Source of the DNA: Dactylis glomerata
Lineage: Eukaryota > Streptophyta > Magnoliopsida > Poales > Poaceae
NCBI GenBank assembly: GCA_007115705.1
Contig: QXEO01000464.1
Span: 4,579,559-4,643,558, forward strand
DNA length: 64,000 nt
Direction: 5' to 3'
Shown here: in pieces, positions 33,116-44,382 of the stretch
Layout: every line of letters starts with the position of its first letter
How positions within the stretch are numbered: the stretch's first letter is position 1
The notes under the pieces: model-generated
Seen by the model: only the letters and a program-made list of their open reading frames with translations
Database searches by the model: none
Told to the model about the DNA's origin: nothing
Made by a program: the position numbers and the translations under genes

Positions 33116-35706
33116 AGCATCCCCAAGCTTAACTCCTGCTCGTCCTCGAGTAGGTAAGTGATAACAAAAGAATAATTTTTGAGGTGACATGCACCTACAC
33201 AATCTTGATCATATATGCAAGCATTGATGAGCTGGGATCAATAGAACTTAAAACATGGGCATGAAAGATATAATCATGACAATAAGAACTTAGCAACCAT
33301 GTTGTAAACATGCAAATGAACACAAACAAAAGATCATGAAAATGAAACAATGAAAGTCAAACGTGTGTTCAAATCATAAGGAAAAACATACAAGTGGTTT
33401 TTAGCTTGTCCTTCATGGAGAGCAAAACATAAATGCATAGGACACCTTCAAGTTTAAGAGGGCGACTAGATACAAATAATTTAAGAACAAGTGAAACCAA
33501 CAATATGAATCAATCAATGAACTTTGGGACAATGCATATCACACTAAGAATGACAACTATGCTCTCTTAATGGTGCATAAAGAAAGAAGGTGGTGACTCA
33601 ACATAAAAGTAAAAGAAAGGCCCTTTGCAGAGGGAAGCAGTGATTGCTCATGTGCTAGAGCTTTTCATTTGTAAAACAGAGAGATAAAAATTGGTTTTGA
33701 GAGGTGGTTGTCTTTGTCAACGACTGGCAATGGGGTTCTTACTATCTTCCATACAAAAATGAAGCAAGTTTTTGAGAGAGAGATTGGCACTTTGGTGCTC
33801 TTTTTATAAAACTTGGCACTCCTCCCCACCTTTTCCTTTCACATACCATGGCTAACCGATTCCATCGGGTGCCCACCAACATTCACATTCTTTGGAGGAG
33901 TGCCTTTTTTTCTTTTTTTTTCTTTTTTTTTTCTTTTTGGAATAAGCAATATGGAAGATAGCAAATCCGACCACTACGTCCCCATGAGCTGAAAACAGTG
34001 TCACAAAACAAGAAGTATTTTGAAGGTTTTGAAAGGTAGCACATGGAAATTTTACTTTGGAATGGCTTACAAATACCATGTATAGGAATTTATAGTGGAC
34101 ACTTTGATAAACTTTGGCTTTTAGGAGTTGGATGCACGAGTAGAGCTCATACTCAGTACAAGGCGAGGGCTAGCAAAAGACTGGGAGCGACCAACTAAGA
34201 GAGCAATAATGGCCATAATCATGCAAAGCGACAAAGCGACATTAAAAGAAGCATAAGATGGCATCAAAAGTCAAAAACTAAATGATCATGAAGGCTAATG
34301 GCGACTTTGTAAGAGTCTAACATGTGTGAGCATGCGCCAAGTCAACCCAAATAAAGCATCAAGGAGAAAACCAAAATAATGCTTCCATACAATAAAAACA
34401 ACGCATGATTTTTTTTCAAAGGCTCATTAAGCAATCTCAGTTATTTGAGACAAGTCATGCTACAGCAAAACCACTAAGCATACTATCAAAAAGACATCAA
34501 GCATGACATGAAAAAGCCTAAGCCGCAGTCTACACAAGCTCCTTCTTGTACCACTATTTTGCACAAAGCTTTTTCTCTTTTCCAACACCATTTGAAATTT
34601 TTTAAGACACCTCTTTTGATGAAAACCAATAAAGATCAGAGGCAAAAATACACCTTGATGAAAAGATATGACAAGATCTGAACGCAAATCAAGGCGAAAA
34701 TGAAAACCAAAAGCAGTAGCAGAAAAAGAAGAACACTCGGTGAACGATAAGAGTGAAAAACTGAGTGTTCTTAGCAAATGAAAACGAGTTCATCTCCTCC
34801 AAAAGAAACATGATGTGATCTAACCATTTATTGCAGCAAACAAACAAACCTAACCAACTAAGAAAACTAACCCAACTGACGCTCCAAGAAAAACACATAG
34901 TGCATGAAGCAATAAAAATATAGTGTTTTGAAAGGTGACCTGATTTTTACCGATGAAGAAGGGGTGCCTCGGGGGCATCCCCAAGCTTTGACGCTTGTAC
35001 TTCTTGGATATTTCTTGGGGTGATGCATGGGCATCTCCAAGCTTGAGCTTTTGTCCATTCTTCAACTCATCTCATCATTCTCCAATCCCTACACTTGAAA
35101 ACTTCCTTCATACAAAACTAAACACAATTCTATTAGCAACATTAGTGTAAGCATAAAATATATTAAACCTCTTTTAGCTCCAGGTTTCAACCCAAAACCA
35201 CCACATATAAAGTATATACTACTGTAGCAACTTCCACAAGAGTTCCATGATAAAAAAGAACTCAAAAGAAAGCGATAAAGTGGCAAACACAAATATTGGC
35301 AGAAATCTGTCAAAACTGAACAGCTGACAAAGGTCGAATTTTTGAGGGATTTTCTGTTGCTCAAATCAAAAAGTGTTCAACTAAGAAAAGTTTGGATATA
35401 ACCTGGGGCATAGGCACAAGAAATCGCAGGTCCAAAAGATAAACAGAGAATTTTCACGAATTTTTACGGTGTAGCACCGAAAACAGTTTTAGGACAGCAA
35501 CATCCCCAAATCTTTACCTCGCTCAAATTAGAGGCTTCTCTTGGCACAAAAACGAAATAAACAAGATAAGGAGCGGTCATTACAGTAGTAATGACTTCCA
35601 AGACTCAAATAAAAGAAAAAGTACTGAAAGTAAAAACATTGGGTTATCTCCCAAGAGTGCTTTTCTTTAACGCCTTTGAGCTAGGCGCAGTAATTTGCAA
35701 AGATGC
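33116..35706 (-). other. Non-coding 3' region of element G
   Basis: Same region as in A, B, C and F. GCATCCCCAAGCTT beside the LTR (33117-33130) and at 34975-34988, with a one-base variant at 35031-35044. Inverted repeat arms at 33815-33825 and 33894-33904. Sense short frame at 34850-35065. Confidence 0.6.
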
Positions 35707-36555
35707 TCATGTGGGCGCCATATAAGAACTTGAGGCAAAGGCACCATATAGGAACTTAAAGCAATAGAGAGCATCAAAAAGCAAATGTGAAAGACATTTA
35801 TATCTGAACCACTTCCTATGCATAGGAATCTTGTAAGAAAATAAATCAACGAGGCACATAGTAGCAAGCATGGATAGATAAAACAAGTGCCACTTCAAGA
35901 TTTGCAACATAAAGAGGGGAAACTCAATATTGTTGAGATCCATCAAACCATGTTTCCCTCTCTCATAACAACTTTCAGTAGCATCATGAATAGAACTAAC
36001 AATATAACTATCACATAAAACATCCCTATCATGAGCCACATGCATAAAATAATTAATACTCACCACAGGAACAATAGTAGTAGGAGCAGATTCAACAGAA
36101 TAATTATTCTCATCACCATAATCATCATAAATAGGAGGCATATTGTAATCATAACTAATTTTATCCTCAATAGTAGGTGAACTGAAAATATTATACTCAT
36201 CATCATAGCCATCATAAACTAGAGGTTTAGTATCATCACAAGCTAAGGAACAACTATTTCGCAAAGCATATTCTTCAAACATATCATCATAAGAAGGAAC
36301 ATCACATATGGGAGATAAAATATTATCAGAACAAACTTTCTCCACTAAAGCTGGGGAACTAAAAATATCATGCTTAACAAAACCAGCTTCCCCAACCTTA
36401 TACTTTTCTATAGCATTATCAACAACGGTGTTCAAAGCATTCATACTAACAACACTATTAGCATGCAAATTAAGCTCCAAAGGTTTTTCAATTTTCTCTT
36501 CAAACACTTCATATCTAAACTCAGGAAAAAGACTAGAGAACTCTTTATTTTCCAT
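35707..36555 (-). CDS. Acidic protein of unknown function (element G)
   Basis: A 282-residue open frame, the only gene of element G and the first ATG downstream of the primer site (about 115 bases). It opens MENKEFSSLFPEFRYEVFEE. The first 200 residues are rich in Asp, Glu and Tyr, with loosely repeated units (VPSYDDMFEEYA, VYDGYDDEYNIFSSP, YDDYGDENNYS). The last 70 or so are hydrophobic and aromatic (FPLFMLQILKWHLFYLSML, LLFDALYCFKFLYGAFASS) and could hold one or two membrane segments. The homologue in element F has 46 extra residues after the segment 'ICD'. I recognise no enzyme motif. It could be a highly diverged gag or an accessory protein. Confidence 0.6.
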   Translation of the reverse strand: MENKEFSSLFPEFRYEVFEEKIEKPLELNLHANSVVSMNALNTVVDNAIEKYKVGEAGFVKHDIFSSPALVEKVCSDNILSPICDVPSYDDMFEEYALRNSCSLACDDTKPLVYDGYDDEYNIFSSPTIEDKISYDYNMPPIYDDYGDENNYSVESAPTTIVPVVSINYFMHVAHDRDVLCDSYIVSSIHDATESCYERGKHGLMDLNNIEFPLFMLQILKWHLFYLSMLATMCLVDLFSYKIPMHRKWFRYKCLSHLLFDALYCFKFLYGAFASSSYMAPT

Positions 36556-36667
36556 TAAGCCTAACTAGTGAAAATAAAAACAAGAAACAAAAAGATGTAA
36601 TTGCAGAATCTAAAGGAAATAACTTTGAGCACTCGCACAGGAGGATGCGAGTACCTTTTACCTTACC

Positions 36668-36685
36668 TCCCCGGCAACGGCACCA
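36668..36685 (-). other. Primer-binding site of element G
   Basis: Minus-strand TGGTGCCGTTGCCGGGGA, one mismatch from the tRNA-Asp type site in A, B, C and F. Ten bases from the LTR. Confidence 0.85.
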
Positions 36686-36695
36686 GAAAAGAGCT

Positions 36696-38232
36696 TGATG
36701 TCTACACACTTCTATTCTTGTAGACACTTGTTGGGCCTCCAAGTGCAGAGGTTTGTAGAACAGCAGCAAGTTTCCCTTAAGTGGATCACCCAAGGTTTAT
36801 CAAACTCAGGGAGGTTAGAGGTCAAAGCTATCCCTCTCAAGCAACCCTGCAATTACGATACAGAAAGTCTCTTGTGTCCCCAACACACCCAATACACTTG
36901 TCAGATGTATAGGTGCACTAGTTCGGCGAAGAGATAGTGAAATACAAGTGGTATAGATGATTATAAGTAGCAAATGTAACTTGGAATAAAAATCGCTGCG
37001 AGCAAACAAGTAACAAAACAGCAAGTAAACGGTGTGCAATGCTTGGAAACAAGGCCTAGGGATCATACTTTCGCTAGTGGACACACTCCCAACAATATAA
37101 CATGACTGAACAAATAACTTCTCTTTGCTAAGGCACTCTGAATTACTCTCCTATTGAATAACACTAATCATTGTGTAGTGGCTACAGAAGCACCCCTTAA
37201 AGTTCATCAAGTACTTGACAAACACCACTCATAGAGATATCCAAATCAAATCACAATTCAAGATAGAAATCATTGCAACTTAAACCAAGTACTAACACGG
37301 TGCACACACTGTCAACATTACACCATGAAAGGAGGAATAGATCACTCAAACTATCATAGCAATAATTATTCTCATAATCCACAAGAGATCATAATCATAG
37401 CCTAAACCAAGTACCACCATGATGCACGCACTGTCACCGTTACACCATAGCAGGAGGAATAGATTACTTTAATAACATTGCTAGAGTACACAAAATATCT
37501 GAATAATAACATGTACTTGTTCAACATGATACAAAGCTCACGATCACATAAAGATCACATCATGGGAGAGAGAGGTGAACCACATAGCTACCGGTAGAGC
37601 CCTTACCCCGGGGATGAACTACTCCCTCCTCATCATAGGAGACAGCAAGGTTGATGGAGATGGTGGTGAGGTCGACGGAGACGGCGGAGACGGCGATGGA
37701 GACCGATGGAGATGGCTCCGGGGGCACTTCCCCGTCTCGACAGGGTGCCGGAACAGAGACTTCTGTCCCTCAAAATTCGTCGACGGTGGCGGCGGAGCTG
37801 CGGAACTGCTTCTGGAAAATTGCCGAATCCTTTAGGGTTTTCCGTCCCGAGGCTTCTTATAGGCGAAGGGGCGATGTCAGAGGAGGGGCCAGGTGCCCAC
37901 ACGTGGGCCCCGCGCGGCTAGACCCCTGGCCGCGCCGGGCATGTGTCTGGGGCCCTGGTGGCCCCCCTCTGACTCCTCTTCGGATGTCTGGAAGCTTCCG
38001 GGTAAAATAAGACTTCAGGAACTTGTTTCGTCCAATTCCGAGAATATTTCCTGTGTATCACTTCTGAAACACAAAAACAGCAGAAAACAGGGAACTGGCA
38101 CTGTGGCACTTCGTTAATAGGTTAGTTCCAGAAAATGCATAAAAGTGCCACTAAGTGTAACGAAACAATAGGCAAATGGTGTAAAAACAAGCATGGAGCA
38201 TCAAAAATTATAGATACGTTTGAGACGTATCA
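36696..38232 (-). repeat. 5' LTR of element G
   Basis: 1537 bp, near-identical to 31579-33115. Most differences cluster in the GC-rich promoter part (near 37730-37780) and most are transitions. Confidence 0.92.
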
Positions 38233-40127
38233 GTCACCAATTCCTTGTTTCTCATCCTCCTCTTCCAGAGGCGGGGCCCCTGCCAGCTGATCTAGCCTCT
38301 CCTGCATCTGAAGCCCCCGAAGCTGACGAAAGTCAGGACGGAGATGATGTCGAAGAATCAGAATAGGAAACTAGCTCGTCGACATCGCCTCCTCCTGCAC
38401 TCGCTGAAGATGTTGGTGTCGACAAGAAAAGGAAGCGTGTCGATGAAATCGCTTCATCGAGTTCTGCAGCGGCTGGTAAAGCCCCCGTTCTTGCAGAAGA
38501 TATGGAGTACTTCGACATGCTAGCATCGTAAGTATTGTAGTCGAGTTCTTCACTTGCATTGTTCTTGCCTTGTTTTCATAACTTATATTCTTCGTGCAGT
38601 GATGATGAAGAACCACCAACATATGCGACAGCTGCTCCACCACCTTCTCCTACGGCCATTGATGAGCCTATTGAACCAAATGTTGCGCCGAGGGCTACCA
38701 GGTCCGCTGTGAAGAAGGTTCCTCAAGCCCGATACCCTAAATGCTCAAAGAAGGCTAAAGAAGCCGACGTTTCTCTGGAGGCCCATACATCTACGGTTTC
38801 TTCTGACGATGTGAGCAATTCTTCTGTACTTGCTTTCCTTTCATACACTTCTGCTCTTACACACTCCTTTTCTCAGGCTTTATTGAAGAGATTCATCGCC
38901 CTGGGCACTGAATGTGCTGAGTACCTAAAGGTTGCGAAAGCTTCCGAAGGTACAATTTTGACGTCCAGTCATTACTTTTCTTCTGTGCTTTGCTATTTAT
39001 CTGACTCCCTGTCGTCCTCTTTTGCAGCTGCTTTAGCAACAGCCAATGCTCGCATTGCATCGCTGGAGGCAGAGCTTAAGGGTTCGCAGAAGGCTTATGA
39101 TGTTGCGACCGCTGCTAAGGCAAGTGCTGAGAAGTCGCAGAAATCTGCGCTTGGCAAAGCAAAGAAAGCTGAAAAAGCTTTAGCTGATGCCAACAAGGAG
39201 CATGCTCAGCGGGAACAAGCGGTGATAGATCGTCTTCACACAATGTCGACTGCTGCTGAAAGTAAGCGCTTTGCTTTGTCTTCTATTTTTGACTTCTGTT
39301 GCACTGTTGTACTTGCTGACACTTGTCTCTTCTTTTCTTTTATCTTCGCTTTGTTACTGTGTAGATTTTACTGGGATATCCTCATCGTCCCTGCGAACAG
39401 ACGATGATCCTCTGATGACTGTGGTTAACCTACTCGAGGTAAACTGGATATCTATCCAGGAGACTTTTGAGTTAGTTAGCCGCGTTCTATCATGGCTGTT
39501 TGTCGGGTTGTGGCCGAAGAAAAGGTCGGCGGTCCTGAAGGACAACTTGAGTGATCTCGCTAAGTCCTTCGATACAACTGAAGACCCCACTCTTCAGCTG
39601 AAAGGACTTTCAATTAAGCGTGGCGCCGAAGGCGCTATTGCACTTTCTCTTGCGCATGGTACGAATTTCGACTGGGAGAGGGTAGCTCCCCTCATGGCCA
39701 CACCCGTGATGAGATGAAGACTTTTTTCGAGAAGGCGAAGAAGTTGGCACCTGCATTGTTGACAACTATTTCCCCTTCGGCGGCTTTTGTGGTACCTGGC
39801 GCACCGTCTCCAACAACGGAAAATCCGGTGCCACCGTCGACTTCTGGCGAGGAGTCTGTCGTGCCCTCTTCTGCCACGGAGCAAAATGCTGAGGTGGCGT
39901 AGACTCGGCTCTTTTGTAGTTTCAAGTTTCTTCTTTTTGAATGTAAAAACTTCTGTTGCGCGCAACCCGAGAACTTTAGTCATAGGGTTGTGATCTTATG
40001 TAAATATATCTTTCTTATGAAGTTCTATGCTGCCTTTCTGAGATGTTCCTTCCTTTTCTTTTGCTTTCAGCTGACGCATGTCGATGACCTTTAGACTTGC
40101 GGGCCTGCTCCTTTCTCTGCCAATACG

Positions 40128-41004
40128 TTGAATTCAAAGATTTCGTCGCCTCCTAGTCGATGTGATCAATGCGTAGAATATTCTTCAAGGAATTCTGACC
40201 TTCAGATTCGCTTGACTTTCGCCAAACGCCAAGCTCAGATGGCGTTTGATAAGGCTAGCAAAACTTCTGCCTTGACGAAGCAGGTATCGACTCTTGGTGA
40301 TGAAGTGTCCAGCTTGACGGCGAAGATTTTGCATCACGAAGAATGCAATTCCTTTATTCTTGGTATCGTCGAATCCGCCTGTGAAATGTTGCGATGTAGG
40401 TTTTCTCTCGACTTATTTTCATCGCTTTTTGCTCTGCTGTTACTTTTATGATATCCTTTGCCCTTATAGGCACTTGCTTGGACTTTGCTGCTGAAGATCG
40501 TCGAGTTACCGAACGAAGTGCGGCTCTGGAAAAGATGTCCACAGGTGTTTAAAATTTATGGTCTGATCCTCGACGCCGAAGCGCTATTGTGTTGCTTCAG
40601 GACCGTGCCCAGCATATTGGCGAGGCAGTGGATGGCTGTAGGAGAGCTCTCGTGACTATGCACTCGGTCATGCTTCCTCGCAATCCTCTGCCTGCTACTT
40701 TTCCATTGCTTCTTGACGTTTTTAGATCCAGCCAGCGAGTCCATCGGTTGATAGAACTGAACCTAGTGGCAGGTGCCAATTTTGCTCTTGGATGGATACG
40801 CAAGTGGCAGCCAAGACTCAATTATAGCTCTATGTCGCTGAGCTATCCTCCTGGTGGGGCGAGCCTTTGAGTACACTTAGAGAGTACCTTGCAGCCTGCC
40901 CGACGCATTATAGCCAGTTGTTGCAAGAAGACTCTGTGGTTTTCTGCGAGTTTCACTACTTAGACCCTTTAGGTGTAGATGATTCTGACAACCCGATGTT
41001 GTAA
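40128..41004 (+). pseudogene. C-terminal part of the antisense gene family (element E)
   Basis: Downstream of the stop at 39902 come further segments on the same strand that match the usual C-terminal half of these antisense proteins. A coiled-coil part (LTKQVSTLGDEVSSLTAKI) lies in 40128-40400. An intron-like gap follows (to CCCTTATAG near 40470). Then come LLQDRAQHIGEAVDGCRRAL and FALGWIRKWQPRLN (40589-40870), and, one frame over, CEFHYLDPLGVDD, ending at TAA 41002-41004. At least one frameshift is needed. It may be the 3' end of the gene starting at 30587 or a second unit. Confidence 0.5.
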
Positions 41005-41322
41005 GGTATATATGGAACGCGAGAGTTTTATTTATTTCGCGACTATATGTCTAAAACTTATTCTCAGGGCGTTATTGTATGATTCGTGCGTTTGCCGCAC
41101 TTTCTCTTTGAAAGACTCGTAAACTCGAATATGAGGAACGTTTCGTCTTTATTATACTTGTAATATAAGATACATGGGATGACCCAAGAGACCCGGCCCG
41201 TGGCCTGTGTTCTGGATCTAGAGGGCATTGCCCCTGGCATAACTCGTGGCTTTTACAGCCATATTGTTCTACTCTGCTCTATTGTCTTTTGATGCTTATG
41301 CCGTCATGGCTTTCCCTTTCTC
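41005..41322. other. Convergent 3' ends, no gene
   Basis: About 320 bp between the end of the antisense gene (plus strand) and the end of the protease frame (minus strand). AT-rich, with ATTATACTTGTAATATAAG near 41150, which could serve as a poly(A) region for the plus-strand gene. Confidence 0.35.
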
Positions 41323-41958
41323 CTATGAGTCTGTGTCTTCTCCTGATGCTCCTACTCGCGGTTTCTTTGTTTCGGGCTCCGCGACGCGTCCTTCGAGTAA
41401 CTTAACGCCCTCTGTAGTCGTGCTTTTTGCCTTTTCTGCATGGTTGGCTATTATGCCAAAATTTTGCGCCATCTTGTGGAACTCCCTGTCGCAGAGATCT
41501 GAAACTTCAAAACTTCCTTTCACTGTAATTATTCCTCTTGGTCCTGGCATTTTAAGTACCAAATATGTGTAGTGAGGCACTGCCATGAATCGCGAAAACG
41601 CGGGCCGTCCAAGGATCGCGTGATATTGAGATGGCCAGTCCATGACTTTGAAGTCTAGCTTTTCTCTTCTATAGTTTTGTCGGTTGCCGAAGCAAACATT
41701 GAGTGCTATTCGACCCAGTGGGCAATTGGCACTTCCTGGCACGATCCCGTGGAAGGAACAATCTGTTGGTTTCAGGAACTCTAGTGATATATGCATTGCT
41801 CGGAGTGTTTTTGCATATATCAGGTTAATTCCACTCCCTGCGTCCATGAATATTCTGTCGACATCATACGCACCGATTTGAGCTTTGAGTACCAAAGGCG
41901 CGTTTCCCGGCCAAGGTACTATTATAGGGTGGTCTTCTCGATTGGTTGTTCTGACCAA
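41323..41958 (-). CDS. Retropepsin domain of element E
   Basis: A frame of about 210 codons downstream of gag. It carries VFMD-type active-site block FMDAGSGINLIYAKT (D-A-G-S-G; many plant Gypsy proteases of this group have D-x-G-S-G in place of D-T/S-G) and YHAILGRPAFSRFMAVPHY as the second block. It overlaps the end of gag by 37 bases in another frame. The match to relatives suggests a small indel between HWSEQPI and REDHP. It could be read by frameshifting or be a mutation. The frame ends about 60 residues after the protease core and no RT follows. Confidence 0.75.
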   Translation of the reverse strand: MVRTTNREDHPIIVPWPGNAPLVLKAQIGAYDVDRIFMDAGSGINLIYAKTLRAMHISLEFLKPTDCSFHGIVPGSANCPLGRIALNVCFGNRQNYRREKLDFKVMDWPSQYHAILGRPAFSRFMAVPHYTYLVLKMPGPRGIITVKGSFEVSDLCDREFHKMAQNFGIIANHAEKAKSTTTEGVKLLEGRVAEPETKKPRVGASGEDTDS

Positions 41959-44345
41959 TGCAGATACTCCGTTGTGGCTGGCGGTGAGATGACTGCTAGG
42001 TTTACTTGTCGAGTTATACTCTTCTCTTCCTTGTTCGACTTGGGCACAGGTTGTATCATTGCTGTGATGTGTCCTTTTGATGGGACATACCCTTCGTTGT
42101 CGTCTTGTCCCTGGTTTTGCTGGTCTTGTCCTTGAGGCGCTCCGTTGTTTCCTTGCTGTTTTGCCGGAGGATTGTTGCTTCCTTCAAATCCTTGTCGCCT
42201 TGCTTCGGTTTGCTTGTTTAGTGCTGCCTCTTGTAGTTTTAAGAATGTTGTGCAGTCTTTCATTGCATGCCTTGATACTCGCTTCCCATCGACGAACGCT
42301 GAGTGTATATGACAAGGCCCATTGAGCATATCTTCTGGCGATGGGTTGTACTCTCTGGATTCTCTTGTAGGGAACTTTTTATAGTCCTCCTTTCCGTAGC
42401 TTCGATATCCCGAGCTTCTGCGATCACTTCCTTGATAGCTGTTGTCTTTGTAACCTGCGGCGACTTGGCTATGGGAGCCGTAGGTGTCGTAATTTCGGGG
42501 TCGTCTCCTTTGACTTCCATATCTGTTCCTTCTGTTGTCCTCTGGAGATCGCGTCCGCTTGTTGTTGCATGCATCTTCTCCATCTGCAAATCTATTTGCT
42601 GTGTCCATGAGGTCTGACACTATTTTCGTCTTGATTCTACCCATCTCCTCGACTAGGTCTCTTCGCCTTAATCCAATGATGAACGCATCTATTGCTCTTT
42701 CGTCTGAAACTTCGACTGCTGAATTTTTGATAAGGCTCCATCTTTGGATGTATGCTCGCAGTGTTTCGTCGCGTTGTTGCACACATGCTTTGACTTCTTC
42801 TATTGATGCTGGTCGTTTGTATGTCGACCTGAAGTTGCTTGTAAATTGCTTTGTGAGGTCTTCCCAGCTTCCAATAGATTCTTTCTCTAGCTTGCTCAAC
42901 CATGACCTTGCTGCGCCGGTGAGGTGTAGTTGCAAACTTTGCATTGCTGTTTCTTTGGTTCCTCCTAATATTTGAACTGCTTGTAAGTAATCTGCGAGCC
43001 ATGATTGTGGTTCCTGTGATCCGTCGTATTTTTGCTGATCATGAGGTAGCTTGAATCCTTTGGGAACTGGAGTGGTGCGAACCCTGCGGGTAAAGCACGA
43101 TCCCCCCATCTCTTTTTCATCGTCTTCATAGTCGCGTTTTTCATTTGGGGATCGCGATCTTCGAGTTCCACCGTGCTGTTTTGGTGATGGCGATCGAGAT
43201 CGGTGCTTGCTGCTTCTGTGCCGAGGACTGTTGTGACGGCGAGGTGATCTTGCTTTGTGTACTTCTTTGTGGTGGTATGCTTCTTCTCCTTTTGCTGATA
43301 GTTTGTGGCCCACCATGTTGAGTCCGTTCAGTGCCGCTCTATGCATGTGTTCTCTAGGATCTCCTGGACTTGGTCGAGTTGTAAGTAGATATGCTTGCGC
43401 TGCTACTAGTGCTGCTTCAGGAGTTTTCGGTAGGATGTTTCCCTGCTTGTCGACCGATAGGAAGGACGAGTCGAGGTTTTTAGAAATACTTTGCCTATCG
43501 GAGTACTCGAGGTTATCGTACCTTGAACCATGTCGACGATTTTTCCTTGCGTTGCTATATGATGCGTCGCTTCGTGCTTTACGAGCAGCTTCACTAGCTG
43601 CAATGGCTGAGTCTTTTCTTCTCTGTATCTCTATCTTCTCCTTTGCTAATTGCTTTGCCTGCTGCCTTAAGGTATAATGATACCCCAAAAGCATGTCTTT
43701 GCTGGAATTTGATGGTATTGGCGTGCCGTGTTCTACGGCTTCTCTTATTATCCTCCACTTGTCGACTGATAGTCGAATTTTCTCCCTGGCTGTGAGAGAT
43801 TCTGCTGTTTGCCCTTCTGCTAGGTGATTTGCTCCTCTGTCTATATTTGCTGGGTTTAGCACTGGGTTGTCATTTTCATCGAATTCTTCTGAGTTGTCTC
43901 CCACAATGGCGAGCACCTGGCATTGTTTGCCGATGTGACTATTGAAGCTTGAGAAGATTGAGTCACCATCTTCAGAAAGCTCTAACCCTGTCTTCCATGT
44001 GTCTGTTGACTTGTTTGAGATATTGTCGAGGCAGATCATGAGATCATTGAGTTGGACTCCTGCATCGAGTTTTTCCTTTGCTTTATCGTCTTCTTTGACT
44101 TCTTTTAGCACCTCTTCTAGGCTGATCGACGAATTTACCTCGCTGGATGAGCCGTCGGAATACTCCATCATTACTACAGTTTCGGGCTCAATTGCCGACG
44201 GATCTTGTTTCGTCGGATCTGAAAGGCGAGATGAACCCGATGGCCCGATGAGGATGCTCAAACTTCCGATTGTCAACTCCATCTCTTGATTTTCGTCGAC
44301 TTCTGCGCTGTTGTTGGCTAAAAGCGAAAAAGCCGTCAAATTCAT
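41922..44345 (-). CDS. Gag polyprotein of element E
   Basis: 807 codons, fully open. The ATG chosen is the first after the primer site (44345); the longer frame upstream passes through LTR and primer site. Residues 1-250 are an acidic, low-similarity N-terminal region. The middle is basic and Ser/Arg-rich (SPRRHNSPRHRSSKHRSRSP), then the Retrotrans_gag domain at about residues 440-600, with QSLQLHLTGAARSWLSKL and AIDAFIIGLRRRDLVEEMG. A Gln/Gly/Asn-rich tail follows. A CxxC knuckle is not evident. Function: nucleocapsid and capsid of the virus-like particle. The intact frame suggests recent activity or selection. Confidence 0.85.
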   Translation of the reverse strand: MNLTAFSLLANNSAEVDENQEMELTIGSLSILIGPSGSSRLSDPTKQDPSAIEPETVVMMEYSDGSSSEVNSSISLEEVLKEVKEDDKAKEKLDAGVQLNDLMICLDNISNKSTDTWKTGLELSEDGDSIFSSFNSHIGKQCQVLAIVGDNSEEFDENDNPVLNPANIDRGANHLAEGQTAESLTAREKIRLSVDKWRIIREAVEHGTPIPSNSSKDMLLGYHYTLRQQAKQLAKEKIEIQRRKDSAIAASEAARKARSDASYSNARKNRRHGSRYDNLEYSDRQSISKNLDSSFLSVDKQGNILPKTPEAALVAAQAYLLTTRPSPGDPREHMHRAALNGLNMVGHKLSAKGEEAYHHKEVHKARSPRRHNSPRHRSSKHRSRSPSPKQHGGTRRSRSPNEKRDYEDDEKEMGGSCFTRRVRTTPVPKGFKLPHDQQKYDGSQEPQSWLADYLQAVQILGGTKETAMQSLQLHLTGAARSWLSKLEKESIGSWEDLTKQFTSNFRSTYKRPASIEEVKACVQQRDETLRAYIQRWSLIKNSAVEVSDERAIDAFIIGLRRRDLVEEMGRIKTKIVSDLMDTANRFADGEDACNNKRTRSPEDNRRNRYGSQRRRPRNYDTYGSHSQVAAGYKDNSYQGSDRRSSGYRSYGKEDYKKFPTRESREYNPSPEDMLNGPCHIHSAFVDGKRVSRHAMKDCTTFLKLQEAALNKQTEARRQGFEGSNNPPAKQQGNNGAPQGQDQQNQGQDDNEGYVPSKGHITAMIQPVPKSNKEEKSITRQVNLAVISPPATTEYLHWSEQPIEKTTL

Positions 44346-44362
44346 GATTCCAACGCCCAAGA

Positions 44363-44380
44363 TCCCCACGGTCGGCGCCA
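44363..44380 (-). other. Primer-binding site of element E
   Basis: Minus-strand TGGCGCCGACCGTGGGGA, two bases from the LTR. It differs from the tRNA-Asp type at four or five positions, and element D has a similar one (TGGCGCCTACCATGGGGA). The tRNA is not assigned here. Confidence 0.75.
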
Positions 44381-44382
44381 AT

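Larger units (their letters stand above)
31579..38232 (-). mobile_element. Element G: complete non-autonomous Gypsy-type element
   Basis: Two 1537-bp LTRs (31579-33115 and 36696-38232) with TSD GTCAC (31574-31578 and 38233-38237). Minus-strand order is 5' LTR, primer site 36668-36685, one gene 36555-35707, non-coding 3' region, 3' LTR. Total 6654 bp. About 15 differences between the LTRs were counted by eye (near 1 per cent), so it is younger than its host E. It has no gag, protease, RT or integrase recognisable by motif. The insertion lies six bases into exon 2 of E's antisense gene. Confidence 0.93.
30587..39902 (+). pseudogene. Antisense multi-exon gene, 'putative gypsy type transposon' domain (PF04195-like)
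   Basis: Six exons can be read: 30587-31477, 31573-31578 joined to 38238-38527, 38600-38810, 38877-38949, 39028-39261 and 39365-39902. All five introns are short (66-103 bp) with GT-AG ends and phases that keep the frame. Exon 1 carries the family block FLLRGFSLPAHEFLRGLLF and LHIACFVTLCESFLGIEPH. Exon 5 is a coiled coil (ATANARIASLEAELK); exon 6 has LWPKKRSAVLKDNL and KRGAEGAIALSL. Defects are TAG at 31127-31129, TAG at 38364-38366, a one-base shift near 39685, and element G inside exon 2. Such genes are known as extra antisense ORFs of plant Gypsy elements; their function is not established. Confidence 0.75.

Noticed and set aside
41791..43677. Plus-strand frames of 100-146 codons opposite gag of element E
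   Set aside because: Shadows of the intact 807-codon gag; no splice signals or motifs.
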